NCBI RefSeq assembly: GCF_900113275.1
Contig: NZ_FOOU01000008.1
Coordinates: forward strand, 1-64,000
Length of the DNA: 64,000 nt
DNA from: Neptunomonas qingdaonensis
GTDB lineage: Bacteria > Pseudomonadota > Gammaproteobacteria > Pseudomonadales > Balneatricaceae
Reading direction: 5' to 3'
The position numbers were made by a program, and so were the translations under genes. Positions 8,432-15,187 of the stretch are shown piece after piece. Within the stretch, counting starts at the first letter, position 1; every line of letters begins with the position of its first letter. The notes below the pieces were generated by a model. That model made no database searches and was not told where the DNA came from. It worked only from the letters and a program-made list of their open reading frames with translations.

Positions 8432-8785
8432 ATGTTCAATAATCTTCCTACTGCTGACTTCTCTGCTTTTAGCGCTCCTGTACAGAAACTGGTAGAACTA
8501 AACACAGCAACTTTCACTAAGGCATTCGAGCTTCAGAAAGCGACCGCTGAGAAACAAATTGCTCAAGCACAAGCTGATTTTAAAGCCCTTTCGTCAATTA
8601 AAGACGTTGAAGCACTAACTTCTTTTGTTAACACGAAATCTGAAGAAGCTAAGGCAAACCTTGAAGCGCTACAGACCGAAGCTCAAGCATCTGTAGCAAG
8701 CAGCCAGGCTTACTTTGCTGAAGTTCAGGCTATCCTGTCTGAAAGCACTTCAGCCGCTAAAGCGCCTGCTAAAAAAGCTGTTTAA
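8432..8785 (+). CDS. phaP: Phasin family protein
   Basis: The 117-aa product (MFNNLPTADFSAFSAPVQKL) is an amphipathic, Ala/Gln/Glu-rich helix with no signal peptide and an Ala/Lys-rich tail (AAKAPAKKAV). This is the Phasin_2 type that coats polyhydroxyalkanoate granules and controls their size. I chose the ATG at 8432 over an in-frame start 60 bases upstream because the predicted -10 box lies between them and the family starts at this point. A PHA synthase gene lies at 26885, so the cell makes the polymer. The gene has its own promoter and terminator and is monocistronic. Confidence 0.88.
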   Translation: MFNNLPTADFSAFSAPVQKLVELNTATFTKAFELQKATAEKQIAQAQADFKALSSIKDVEALTSFVNTKSEEAKANLEALQTEAQASVASSQAYFAEVQAILSESTSAAKAPAKKAV

Positions 8786-8805
8786 TTTAAGCTAGTTTTA
8801 AAAAA

Positions 8806-8837
8806 GGCTCCCATCAAAAATGATGGGAGCCTTTTTT
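8806..8837 (+). terminator. Strong rho-independent terminator after phasin
   Basis: A perfect 11-bp stem (GGCTCCCATCA / TGATGGGAGCC) with a 4-base loop is followed by six T residues. It ends the phasin transcript. Confidence 0.93.
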
Positions 8838-9102
8838 GTGCCTGTGACCCAGAGCGGGTCAAAGATTTAAAATCGTGTACGTATTCGTAAGCCAGAAATG
8901 GCAATCAGCGCCCCCCTACGGAGCACGAACCTGCACAAACGGTTTATCTTGCTTGGCACAGAGCCCTTTAAGCCGCAAAGCGACCCTAACCGGTCAAACG
9001 AAGGCCAAAACATTCCAATTATTAAATCAACCGCTACATGAAATGATAGCGATAAAACATAAGTGCAGGTATCGGTCCAAACAGGCTTAACTTAGCGCCA
9101 TT

Positions 9103-9192
9103 CTACTCTGTCCCATTTATACTGGCGGCGGTTGCAAGTTGAGTAATATGGTCAGGGAATTTTGAAATAACCGCTCGAACCATTCTGGCCAT
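9103..9192 (-). pseudogene. REP-associated tyrosine transposase (RAYT) N-terminal relic
   Basis: Twenty-nine codons starting MARMVRAVISKFPDHITQ resemble the conserved start of Y1-type REP-associated transposases (R..R.VIPG.PHHITQRGN). The frame then runs into an unrelated tail and a stop, and the catalytic HUH and Tyr motifs are missing. It lies 60 bases from a REP-like repeat of the family scattered through this window, which fits RAYT-driven spread of that repeat. Confidence 0.55.
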
Positions 9193-9252
9193 TGTTTTGC
9201 ACTTTGTACTTGATACATCTTTGTTGAATATAGTTTATGCACCAGCGCTGAG

Positions 9253-9279
9253 GAGTTAAGTAAACTGTCCCGGAATCCC
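9253..9279 (+). repeat. Dispersed REP-like repeat, copy 1
   Basis: It carries the core TTAAGTAAACTGTCCCGGAA, lacking one C of the common TGTCCCCGG form. Other copies are at 22351, 22396, 23352 (inverted), 23391 (degenerate), 32744 (variant) and 34703. Confidence 0.75.
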
Positions 9280-9359
9280 CGCCTGAAGGGTGTTGTGGGG
9301 GCTGAGGGTTCCTCGGTTACCTGATCAGGCGTTTTTATCTGAACTAATCTTTTTTAAGG

Positions 9360-9899
9360 TTAATCTAGTACATCAATCTTTCCAGCTTTGCATGAAAATG
9401 AATTTCCGGACGTTGCAGATATTTGTATTTTGCTCACACGAACTTTAACTCCTTTCTGCAACTTTTTTCCATTTTCCATTAGTGACTTGATTATTGATGG
9501 CTCAATACGCGCTATACCTGCACATTTTTCTTTCCATTCCGAATTGGATGGTGCATCAATGACATGTCTATGCCGACCAGCATCACGACGATATATGCCT
9601 ACGACATAATTACCAAGCCATGCCGAATCCGAAGGAAGGTAATCTTGATCGGTTTTCGATTGATAAGGTGTATGCGTAAATTGTTTATTGTGTTCAGCAT
9701 CACACTGCTTTCCTAATTTAACTGTTTGACCTGCGGCTTGTTGCTTAGCTGCCACAAGACAAAAGCGCCAACAGAGCTCGTATCCATGCTCAGAGCATCG
9801 GTCTGCCTTGTCGCGATAAGAGAGTGTGGCTGCAAAAACTGCATTACTACAAGTAAGTAACAAAACCAAAAGGTAACACGGAAATAGCATGTTATTCAT
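9360..9899 (-). CDS. Secreted hypothetical protein, Cys-containing
   Basis: The 179-aa product has a classical signal peptide (MNNMLFPCYLLVLLLTCSNA, cleavage near AFA-AT at residue 24). The mature part contains about half a dozen cysteines (for example CSEHGYELCWRFC and KEKCAG), suggesting disulfide bonds in the periplasm. I do not recognise a family. AAGGAG lies five bases before the ATG. The start overlaps the stop of the membrane-protein gene before it (ATGAATAA), so the two are probably translationally coupled. It is the last gene of a three-gene operon. Confidence 0.65.
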   Translation of the reverse strand: MNNMLFPCYLLVLLLTCSNAVFAATLSYRDKADRCSEHGYELCWRFCLVAAKQQAAGQTVKLGKQCDAEHNKQFTHTPYQSKTDQDYLPSDSAWLGNYVVGIYRRDAGRHRHVIDAPSNSEWKEKCAGIARIEPSIIKSLMENGKKLQKGVKVRVSKIQISATSGNSFSCKAGKIDVLD

Positions 9900-10176
9900 A
9901 AAAACTCCTTTGCCTGGCTGTTCTATTTTTCGTGATCGTTAAAACGGTTGTCAGCACTTTTATGCTTATCGAGGCTGTGGAAAAATGCCGTCCACAACCG
10001 CAGAAACTCCATACCAGAATTGTTGTTGAGACCAGGGGTTCGCAGCGTGCATCTTTTTTGTTTGTGAAAAAGCGTAAGCGTCTACTCGGAAAAAAATGAA
10101 TTAAAATCCACGACCAAAAGCAGGCGATCAGTATACATATGTAGATATAAAGGCTGACATTGTAATTAGGGGTCAT
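9892..10176 (-). CDS. Small hypothetical membrane protein
   Basis: I place the start at ATG 10176 because it overlaps the stop of the gene before it in an ATGA arrangement; a longer version reading further upstream would sit inside that gene. The 94-aa product begins MTPNYNVSLYIYICILIACF and has one clear membrane segment (about residues 7-30) followed by a basic stretch (SRRLRFFTNKK). Its stop overlaps the start of the secreted protein at 9899. Being sandwiched with overlaps at both ends argues that it is real. Function unknown. Confidence 0.5.
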   Translation of the reverse strand: MTPNYNVSLYIYICILIACFWSWILIHFFPSRRLRFFTNKKDARCEPLVSTTILVWSFCGCGRHFSTASISIKVLTTVLTITKNRTARQRSFYE

Positions 10177-10766
10177 TTTGGGATATTCGATACAATTTCT
10201 ACTGCCCATTCAAATTCTAGGAAATTACCAACGAAAACTGCTACAGCAAACCAAAAAGCGATAACAAGTAGTACTTTTAAGACCGCTATAACCGCCTTCA
10301 GAATGTAGTAGCCGACGTAGAGTAGAGCCGCGGCGGCAAAAAAAGTGATTACACTTGAGATTAACGATTCAACAATGTCATTTTTTTCGCTATACACGAC
10401 GAAGCCGACAATAGCTGCGATAAGGAAAGACAAGCCACAAACTGTGTCTGAAATATCCTCTTTCTTATTTGTTTTTTTCGATTTGGACGAAGTTACGCCG
10501 GAAGTAGTAGACCCGGAGCCAGTCTTATCGGTTTTGTTGCCACTCCTTGCCGGTGTAGCATAGGAAGGAGGGTCAACAACAACTCCAGTTGCATTACATT
10601 GCCAACAAGGCTCTGTTATTTCACTAGATGATTTGCCGCTTCCAGCGCATGCAGAGCAAGCTTGATCTGTGCTTGAACCATAGCCTCTGCCGCCACATGA
10701 ATAACAATCGTGGTAACGGCCAGATGGTAAAAAACATTGACCTGAACATACGTTACAGGTTGCCAT
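10173..10766 (-). CDS. DnaJ-type zinc-finger membrane protein
   Basis: The 197-aa product starts with CNVCSGQC and repeats of the CxxCxGxG type (CYSCGGRGYG, CSACAGSG, CWQCNATG) within residues 4-62, the cysteine-rich zinc-binding module of DnaJ. A Ser/Lys/Thr-rich linker follows, then two or three membrane segments (about 107-190). There is no J domain, so it is not a DnaJ co-chaperone; the zinc module may bind protein at the membrane face. GGGGA precedes the ATG. It heads an operon with a small membrane protein and a secreted Cys protein, joined by overlapping stops and starts. Confidence 0.62.
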   Translation of the reverse strand: MATCNVCSGQCFLPSGRYHDCYSCGGRGYGSSTDQACSACAGSGKSSSEITEPCWQCNATGVVVDPPSYATPARSGNKTDKTGSGSTTSGVTSSKSKKTNKKEDISDTVCGLSFLIAAIVGFVVYSEKNDIVESLISSVITFFAAAALLYVGYYILKAVIAVLKVLLVIAFWFAVAVFVGNFLEFEWAVEIVSNIPK

Positions 10767-11430
10767 TCAACTATCCCCTAACGCCTAGATCAGTTGCGGC
10801 CTTAGGCCGCCAACTCCAGTCAATTGTGGTAAACACGAAAAGTATCGGATACATCAGTACTAAGCCTCACTGGCTCAAATGATTCTCGTCACTGCTTATA
10901 ACTGCCAATACAAGTTACGTGCCAATAGTCCTCATTGCCTAATGAGTTGAAATATATAGGAATATCTAATAGAAGCTCATCGTTTATTTACCTAAGCGGG
11001 TCAAAATTCCCCCATAATCCTCAGCAAACAATCACAAAAAAATATAATTTTTTTAAGGATAATCAGAGATTTATTAATGAGAGTAACTATTGAGCGGATA
11101 TGGGGTATAAACAACCCGCCTATTGCAGGAAACAAAGCAGGTTATATTCATTGCGGAAATGGTAAATCAAAAGGTGTCGAGGGAATTTTACGGATGTTTT
11201 ACGTTTAACGCATGACTAAGCGGCAATAAAATAGCTGGCTAAAATTAACGAGGACCGAGCACATAACCTAAACAATCTAAGTATAGATATTTAAGCTTGA
11301 ATGACTATATTTGGCACTTAGATGCCATCTGAGAAAGAGACGACCATTCTATTTTCTTGGGCGCAAAGGAGCAGTGATAACTCTTAAGGTATAGGTATCC
11401 AGCACCCTAATAGGGAAGAAACATAAGTAG
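10767..11430. other. Intergenic region, 664 bases, with one hairpin
   Basis: A GC-rich near-perfect palindrome lies at 10793-10814 (GTTGCGGCCT facing AGGCCGCCAAC), just upstream of the zinc-finger gene. A 43-codon frame starts at 11077 (MRVTIERIWGINNPP) but lacks a ribosome site and I cannot support it as a gene. The rest is AT-rich and shows nothing that I can assign. Confidence 0.5.
10793..10814. repeat. GC-rich palindrome upstream of the zinc-finger operon
   Basis: GTTG-CGGCCT and AGGCCG-C-CAAC pair with a single bulge. It may be a hairpin in the leader of the minus-strand operon or an operator. I checked whether it could be an integron attC site and could not support that. Confidence 0.5.
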
Positions 11431-12336
11431 CTAATAACCACTTAACAGGAATCGATTAAAATCACAGGCTTGCTTAGCGTAATCGGCTACGTCCTTGTAG
11501 AGTTGTGAGTCTCGATCTGCACGGTAAATAGCAGCATATCGAACCTGAGGAAGTTTGGGGTTAATGTCTAGGGTTCGAAGCTGTCCTTGTTCAATTAATG
11601 AACTCATTGCCTTCAGTGGTAGGTAGGTGATGCCAAAACCGGATAATGTCAGGCCTAGCTGTGCAATCAGATTGCTGCTGATCAGTGCCTGGCTGGTTTG
11701 CACTTTATTTTGAGAAAACCACCGATCGTAGATAAGCCCTGTACCCGACCGCGAACCCTGCATCAGCACATTAAACTGAGCAATATCTTGCAACGCCATT
11801 GGACCCTGAATATCTGTGTAACCGGGAGTACACATCCAAGCATTTTCCACCGATCCGAGTGGTTGCACTTTAAAACGTGCGTCTTCATGAATATCAGGGA
11901 CGATAATAAAGTCTAGTAAATCATCACTCATCTTATCGAACAACACTGAACTGAGTTCAACCTGCGGCTCGAGAATTAGGCGTGGATAGTTCTCTTCTAT
12001 CATCTTTACCAATTTCGGTAACCAGGTTAGTGCCGTCAGTTCCGTCACACCAATCCGAAAGCGCTTATGCAGAACTTTCGGGTTAGCCATACGCTCAAGC
12101 ATTTCGTCTCGCATCTCAATCAGATCTTTCGCCATAAGTAATAGCTCGCTGCCTTTTTCCGTAAGTCTGGCAGTGCGCCGAGTACGATCAAAAACTGACA
12201 TGCCGAAAGCTGCTTCTAACTCGTTGATCCGCTTTGAAATTGCAGACTGCGTCGTATGTAGTTTTTCGGCTGCTGCTGCAAAATTACCCAATTCCGATAT
12301 CCAGTACAGAGCTTCAATTTGTTTGAATGTAATCAT
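11431..12336 (-). CDS. LysR family transcriptional regulator
   Basis: The 301-aa product has the N-terminal winged helix (FKQIEALYWISELGNFAAAAEKLHTTQSAISKRI, cut here for length: residues 4 onward) typical of LysR regulators, followed by a periplasmic-binding-protein-like effector domain from about residue 90. It is divergent from the aminotransferase-fold gene at 12788 with a roughly 450-base gap. This is the standard arrangement for a LysR regulator that controls its neighbour in response to the transported or degraded substrate. A candidate site (TTAG-N7-CTAA, 12500-12514) lies in the gap. Confidence 0.88.
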   Translation of the reverse strand: MITFKQIEALYWISELGNFAAAAEKLHTTQSAISKRINELEAAFGMSVFDRTRRTARLTEKGSELLLMAKDLIEMRDEMLERMANPKVLHKRFRIGVTELTALTWLPKLVKMIEENYPRLILEPQVELSSVLFDKMSDDLLDFIIVPDIHEDARFKVQPLGSVENAWMCTPGYTDIQGPMALQDIAQFNVLMQGSRSGTGLIYDRWFSQNKVQTSQALISSNLIAQLGLTLSGFGITYLPLKAMSSLIEQGQLRTLDINPKLPQVRYAAIYRADRDSQLYKDVADYAKQACDFNRFLLSGY

Positions 12337-12787
12337 TACCTGATCGCCTTTTTATTCTTTAAAAACCGCATTGCGTAACTTGAGTCAAGACACTGAATAT
12401 TCTGAGATATGTCTAAACATTGTGCCGTCTGGTTATTAGCAATAATTATTTTCTTAAAAGAGATGTGTTAAGTTAAATATATATCACTTTTTTCGATGGT
12501 TAGTCTAAGGCTAATTATAAGAAGTTCATAAATGGATCTTAACTACTCCTTTGCTTGAATTGAATTGAGACTGCATCTAAATGGCAAAGGATTTGATGAC
12601 GAGAGTCGGTAAAGGTGATGTCAATAAACGACAACTGTTGAAAAAAAGGAATGCAAAAGCATTCTAACTATTCGCTTTTTTTTATGTTTTTGTTTTTTTA
12701 GACTGTTTCCAAGGTTATACAGCATCTGGAAAAATCTCGGTCGAGCACTTGCTTTATATCCACCATAATAATCAGCAGGGTTTATCC
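12337..12787. promoter_or_regulatory. Divergent control region of the LysR/TRAP cluster
   Basis: The region holds a dyad TTAG-N7-CTAA (12500-12514) containing the T-N11-A spacing typical of LysR sites, and a small hairpin (GAATGC-AAAA-GCATTC, 12649-12664) followed within eight bases by a T-run. The latter could act as an attenuator or terminator before the aminotransferase-fold gene. Both roles are inferred from position. Confidence 0.4.
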
Positions 12788-14083
12788 ATGAAGAACGTCC
12801 ACTCGATAACTAATGAAGAGCTTTACACTTCGCCACTGAACGCAGATCTGCTGGAGCAGATCCGTTCACAATTCCATTATGTCGATCAATGCCCGTATGC
12901 CGGTAAGCGGATCTATTTTGAAAGTGCGGGTGGGTCTTTGACGTTGAAGTCTGTCATTGAACGTACTGCTGAATTAGGTGCAGTGCCGGACAATGAGCAC
13001 CGAAATAATGCAGCTTCTATAGCAATGAGTGTTGTTGTTGAGGAAGGGCTGGATAACCTGCGAATGCTTTTCGGTGCAAAAAGTGGGGTCGTCTTCGGTG
13101 GAGAAACGGGTTCAGAGTGCCTATTCCGATTGGTAAGAAGTGCTGCGGTTGCAGCGCCCGCAGGAGGCTCTATTTTATCCAGTGCTGTCGAGCATCCTTC
13201 AACTTATAGTGCTACTCAACTCTGGGCCGAGAATACTTCAAGGGAATGGGTTGAGGTACCTTTCGATACTAAAAGTGGTGTTGTCAGTGCTCAGGATTAC
13301 GCGTCTTGTGTTCGCCCCGACACGCGTGTTGCTACGGTTATCCACACAAACCCCGTGACCGGAGTGGTAATGGATGTAAAGGCAATCATTGACGCGATTC
13401 GAGCTACTGCTCCTGAGTGCTTTATTATTGTAGATGGTATACAGCATGCTCCCCATGGCTATCTGGATGTGGAAGATTATGGTGCAGATGCTTACGTCTT
13501 ATCGCTATACAAGGTGTACTCCAAATTTAATAACGGATATGCATGGCTCTCCGAGCGAATGAGCCGCATACCTCATGATCGGCTGATAGGTAAACCAGAT
13601 AACGTATGGGAGCTTGGTAGTCGTGACCCGTCTGCATTGGCGGCTATTACAGAAGTAGTCAAATATCTTGCTTGGTTGGGTCAACAGTTTACCCAAGAAC
13701 CAAGTACCAGAGATCAACTTCGTGCAGCGGGTAAGGCGATGCTTCAGCATGAGCATGCACTGATTTCGACGCTTCTGAACGGTAATAATAAGTACAAGGG
13801 CCTTTTAAATATGGAAGGCGTGACAGTCGTTGGTACCACTGACATTAATCAACGCGAAGGTGTTGTTTCATTTGGTGTCGAGGGCTGGGACGCCGCCAAT
13901 CTTGTATCTGCACTGGATGGGCGTGGGATACGTATTCACGCGCGGTCAAATGACCTCTACTCCGGCAATATTCTACGCCCGCTTGGTCTTGAATCTGTAG
14001 CCCGGTTTTCCATGGCTCACTACAACACCAAAGAGGAGGTTGAGTTTTTTCTGGAACAGCTTCTAGAAATTTTAAAAAAATAA
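12788..14083 (+). CDS. PLP-dependent class V aminotransferase-fold enzyme
   Basis: The product (about 431 aa from ATG 12788, preceded by CAGGG) belongs to the class V aminotransferase/cysteine desulfurase fold. It shows the PLP-binding Asp with the ring-stacking region in VDGIQHAPHG and the Schiff-base lysine in LSLYKVYSKF. Members include desulfurases, isopenicillin-epimerase-like and selenocysteine-lyase-like enzymes, so the exact reaction is open. It stands 42 bases before a TAXI-TRAP binding protein and is divergent from a LysR regulator. It therefore probably acts on an amine, amino acid or sulfur compound brought in by that transporter. The in-frame start 39 bases upstream has no ribosome site. 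Confidence 0.8.
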   Translation: MKNVHSITNEELYTSPLNADLLEQIRSQFHYVDQCPYAGKRIYFESAGGSLTLKSVIERTAELGAVPDNEHRNNAASIAMSVVVEEGLDNLRMLFGAKSGVVFGGETGSECLFRLVRSAAVAAPAGGSILSSAVEHPSTYSATQLWAENTSREWVEVPFDTKSGVVSAQDYASCVRPDTRVATVIHTNPVTGVVMDVKAIIDAIRATAPECFIIVDGIQHAPHGYLDVEDYGADAYVLSLYKVYSKFNNGYAWLSERMSRIPHDRLIGKPDNVWELGSRDPSALAAITEVVKYLAWLGQQFTQEPSTRDQLRAAGKAMLQHEHALISTLLNGNNKYKGLLNMEGVTVVGTTDINQREGVVSFGVEGWDAANLVSALDGRGIRIHARSNDLYSGNILRPLGLESVARFSMAHYNTKEEVEFFLEQLLEILKK

Positions 14084-14125
14084 AAGAAACATTCACTTTT
14101 TGATAAAAAATAAGGATGAAATCGC

Positions 14126-15115
14126 ATGACAACAAAAAATAAGCTTTCAAAACTAATCATTTCAACGGCTATTAGTTTGGCCGCCTCTCTCAGCGTTACG
14201 ACAGCCAACGCAGAGCAAAGCTATGTGACTATCGGTACGGGTGGTCAGACCGGTGTTTACTATGTTGTTGGTCAGTCAATGTGTCGTTTGGTTAACCGTG
14301 GCACAGATGAGCATGGTATTAAGTGTACAGCACCATCAACGGGAGGGTCGGTTGCCAATATCAATGCTATCCGTCAAAGCCAGTTGGATCTGGGAGTAGC
14401 CCAATCAGATTGGCAGTTTTATGCCCTTAACGGCACTAAACATGATTCTTTTATCGAACAAGGTAAATTTGAAGACCTACGTGCCTTGTTCTCCATTCAT
14501 AGTGAGCCATTCACTGTGGTTGCCCGTGCCGATTCAGGCGTTGAAACGTTTGATGATCTGGTCGGCAAGCGAGTTAATCTGAATAATCCAGGTTCGGGAA
14601 CCCGCGGCACGATGGAAGTTATCATGGCTGAAAAAGGCTGGACCCGCGATTCTTTCAAGTTGGCAGCTGAACTTAAATCATCTGAGCAGTCTCAGGCGCT
14701 GTGTGATAACAAACTTGATGTCATATTGTCAAATGTAGGCCATCCATCGGGCATCATTAAAGAAGCAACGACGTCTTGTGATACAAAACTGATTCCAGTG
14801 ACAGGCCCTGTTATCGATAAACTCATCGCTGAAAATGCTTTCTACGCTCCAGCAGTAATTAAGGGTGGTCTTTACAGAGGTAATGACAACGACATAGATA
14901 CCTTTGGTAACGCAGCTACAATGGTTTCTTCAGCGCAGGTTGATGCCGATATTGTTTACCAAATAGTCAAAGCGGTCTTCGATAATTTCGATAACTTTAA
15001 ACGTCTGCACCCTGCGTTTGCCAACTTGGATCCTAAAGAAATGATTGCTAACGGTTTGTCTGCACCTTTGCATGAAGGCGCTATTCGTTACTACAAAGAA
15101 CAAGGCTGGATGTAA
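14126..15115 (+). CDS. TRAP transporter solute receptor, TAXI family
   Basis: The 329-aa product has a signal peptide (ending ANA-EQ near residue 29) and the TAXI family start YVTIGTGGQTGVYYVVGQSM, with a late conserved GLYRG segment. It is the periplasmic substrate-binding part of a tripartite ATP-independent transporter. AAGGATGAA lies before the start. It is followed by a hairpin at 15131 and then the fused permease, so it is probably made in excess over the membrane part. The substrate is not readable from sequence; the neighbouring PLP enzyme points to an amino-group compound. Confidence 0.92.
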   Translation: MTTKNKLSKLIISTAISLAASLSVTTANAEQSYVTIGTGGQTGVYYVVGQSMCRLVNRGTDEHGIKCTAPSTGGSVANINAIRQSQLDLGVAQSDWQFYALNGTKHDSFIEQGKFEDLRALFSIHSEPFTVVARADSGVETFDDLVGKRVNLNNPGSGTRGTMEVIMAEKGWTRDSFKLAAELKSSEQSQALCDNKLDVILSNVGHPSGIIKEATTSCDTKLIPVTGPVIDKLIAENAFYAPAVIKGGLYRGNDNDIDTFGNAATMVSSAQVDADIVYQIVKAVFDNFDNFKRLHPAFANLDPKEMIANGLSAPLHEGAIRYYKEQGWM

Positions 15116-15130
15116 TTTAAGACTAGCCAA

Positions 15131-15160
15131 AGAAGGGGTGTTACACCCCTTCTTTCTTAT
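15131..15160 (+). terminator. Intra-operon terminator or attenuator
   Basis: A perfect 10-bp stem (AGAAGGGGTG / CACCCCTTCT) with a 3-base loop is followed by TTCTTATT. Its place between the binding protein and permease genes would lower permease expression relative to the receptor. Confidence 0.75.
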
Positions 15161-15187
15161 TCCTGATTCCAGTGTTGGGAGATGAAT

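Larger units (their letters stand above)
8838..9359. other. Intergenic region with RAYT relic and REP-like repeat
   Basis: There is no intact gene in this stretch. It carries a 29-codon transposase relic (9103-9192, minus strand) and one copy of the dispersed AAGTAAACTGTCCC repeat (9253-9279). An open frame at 8875-9090 looks like chance: it has no ribosome site and no recognisable protein pattern. Confidence 0.55.

Noticed and set aside
8875-9090. A 71-codon plus-strand open frame after the phasin terminator
   Set aside because: No ribosome site, no recognisable protein pattern, and it lies in a repeat-rich gap.
10177-10209. Longer start for the small membrane protein at 9892
   Set aside because: It would lie inside the zinc-finger gene; the ATGA overlap at 10176 explains the start better.
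10767-10830. GCGTTAGG near a palindrome, first taken as a possible integron attC site before the zinc-finger gene
   Set aside because: The matching 5' RYYYAAC half and the paired inner arms of an attC site could not be found, and no integrase or further cassettes are present.
11077-11208. A 43-codon frame starting MRVTIERIWG
   Set aside because: No ribosome site and no family resemblance; it may be a relic but cannot be supported.
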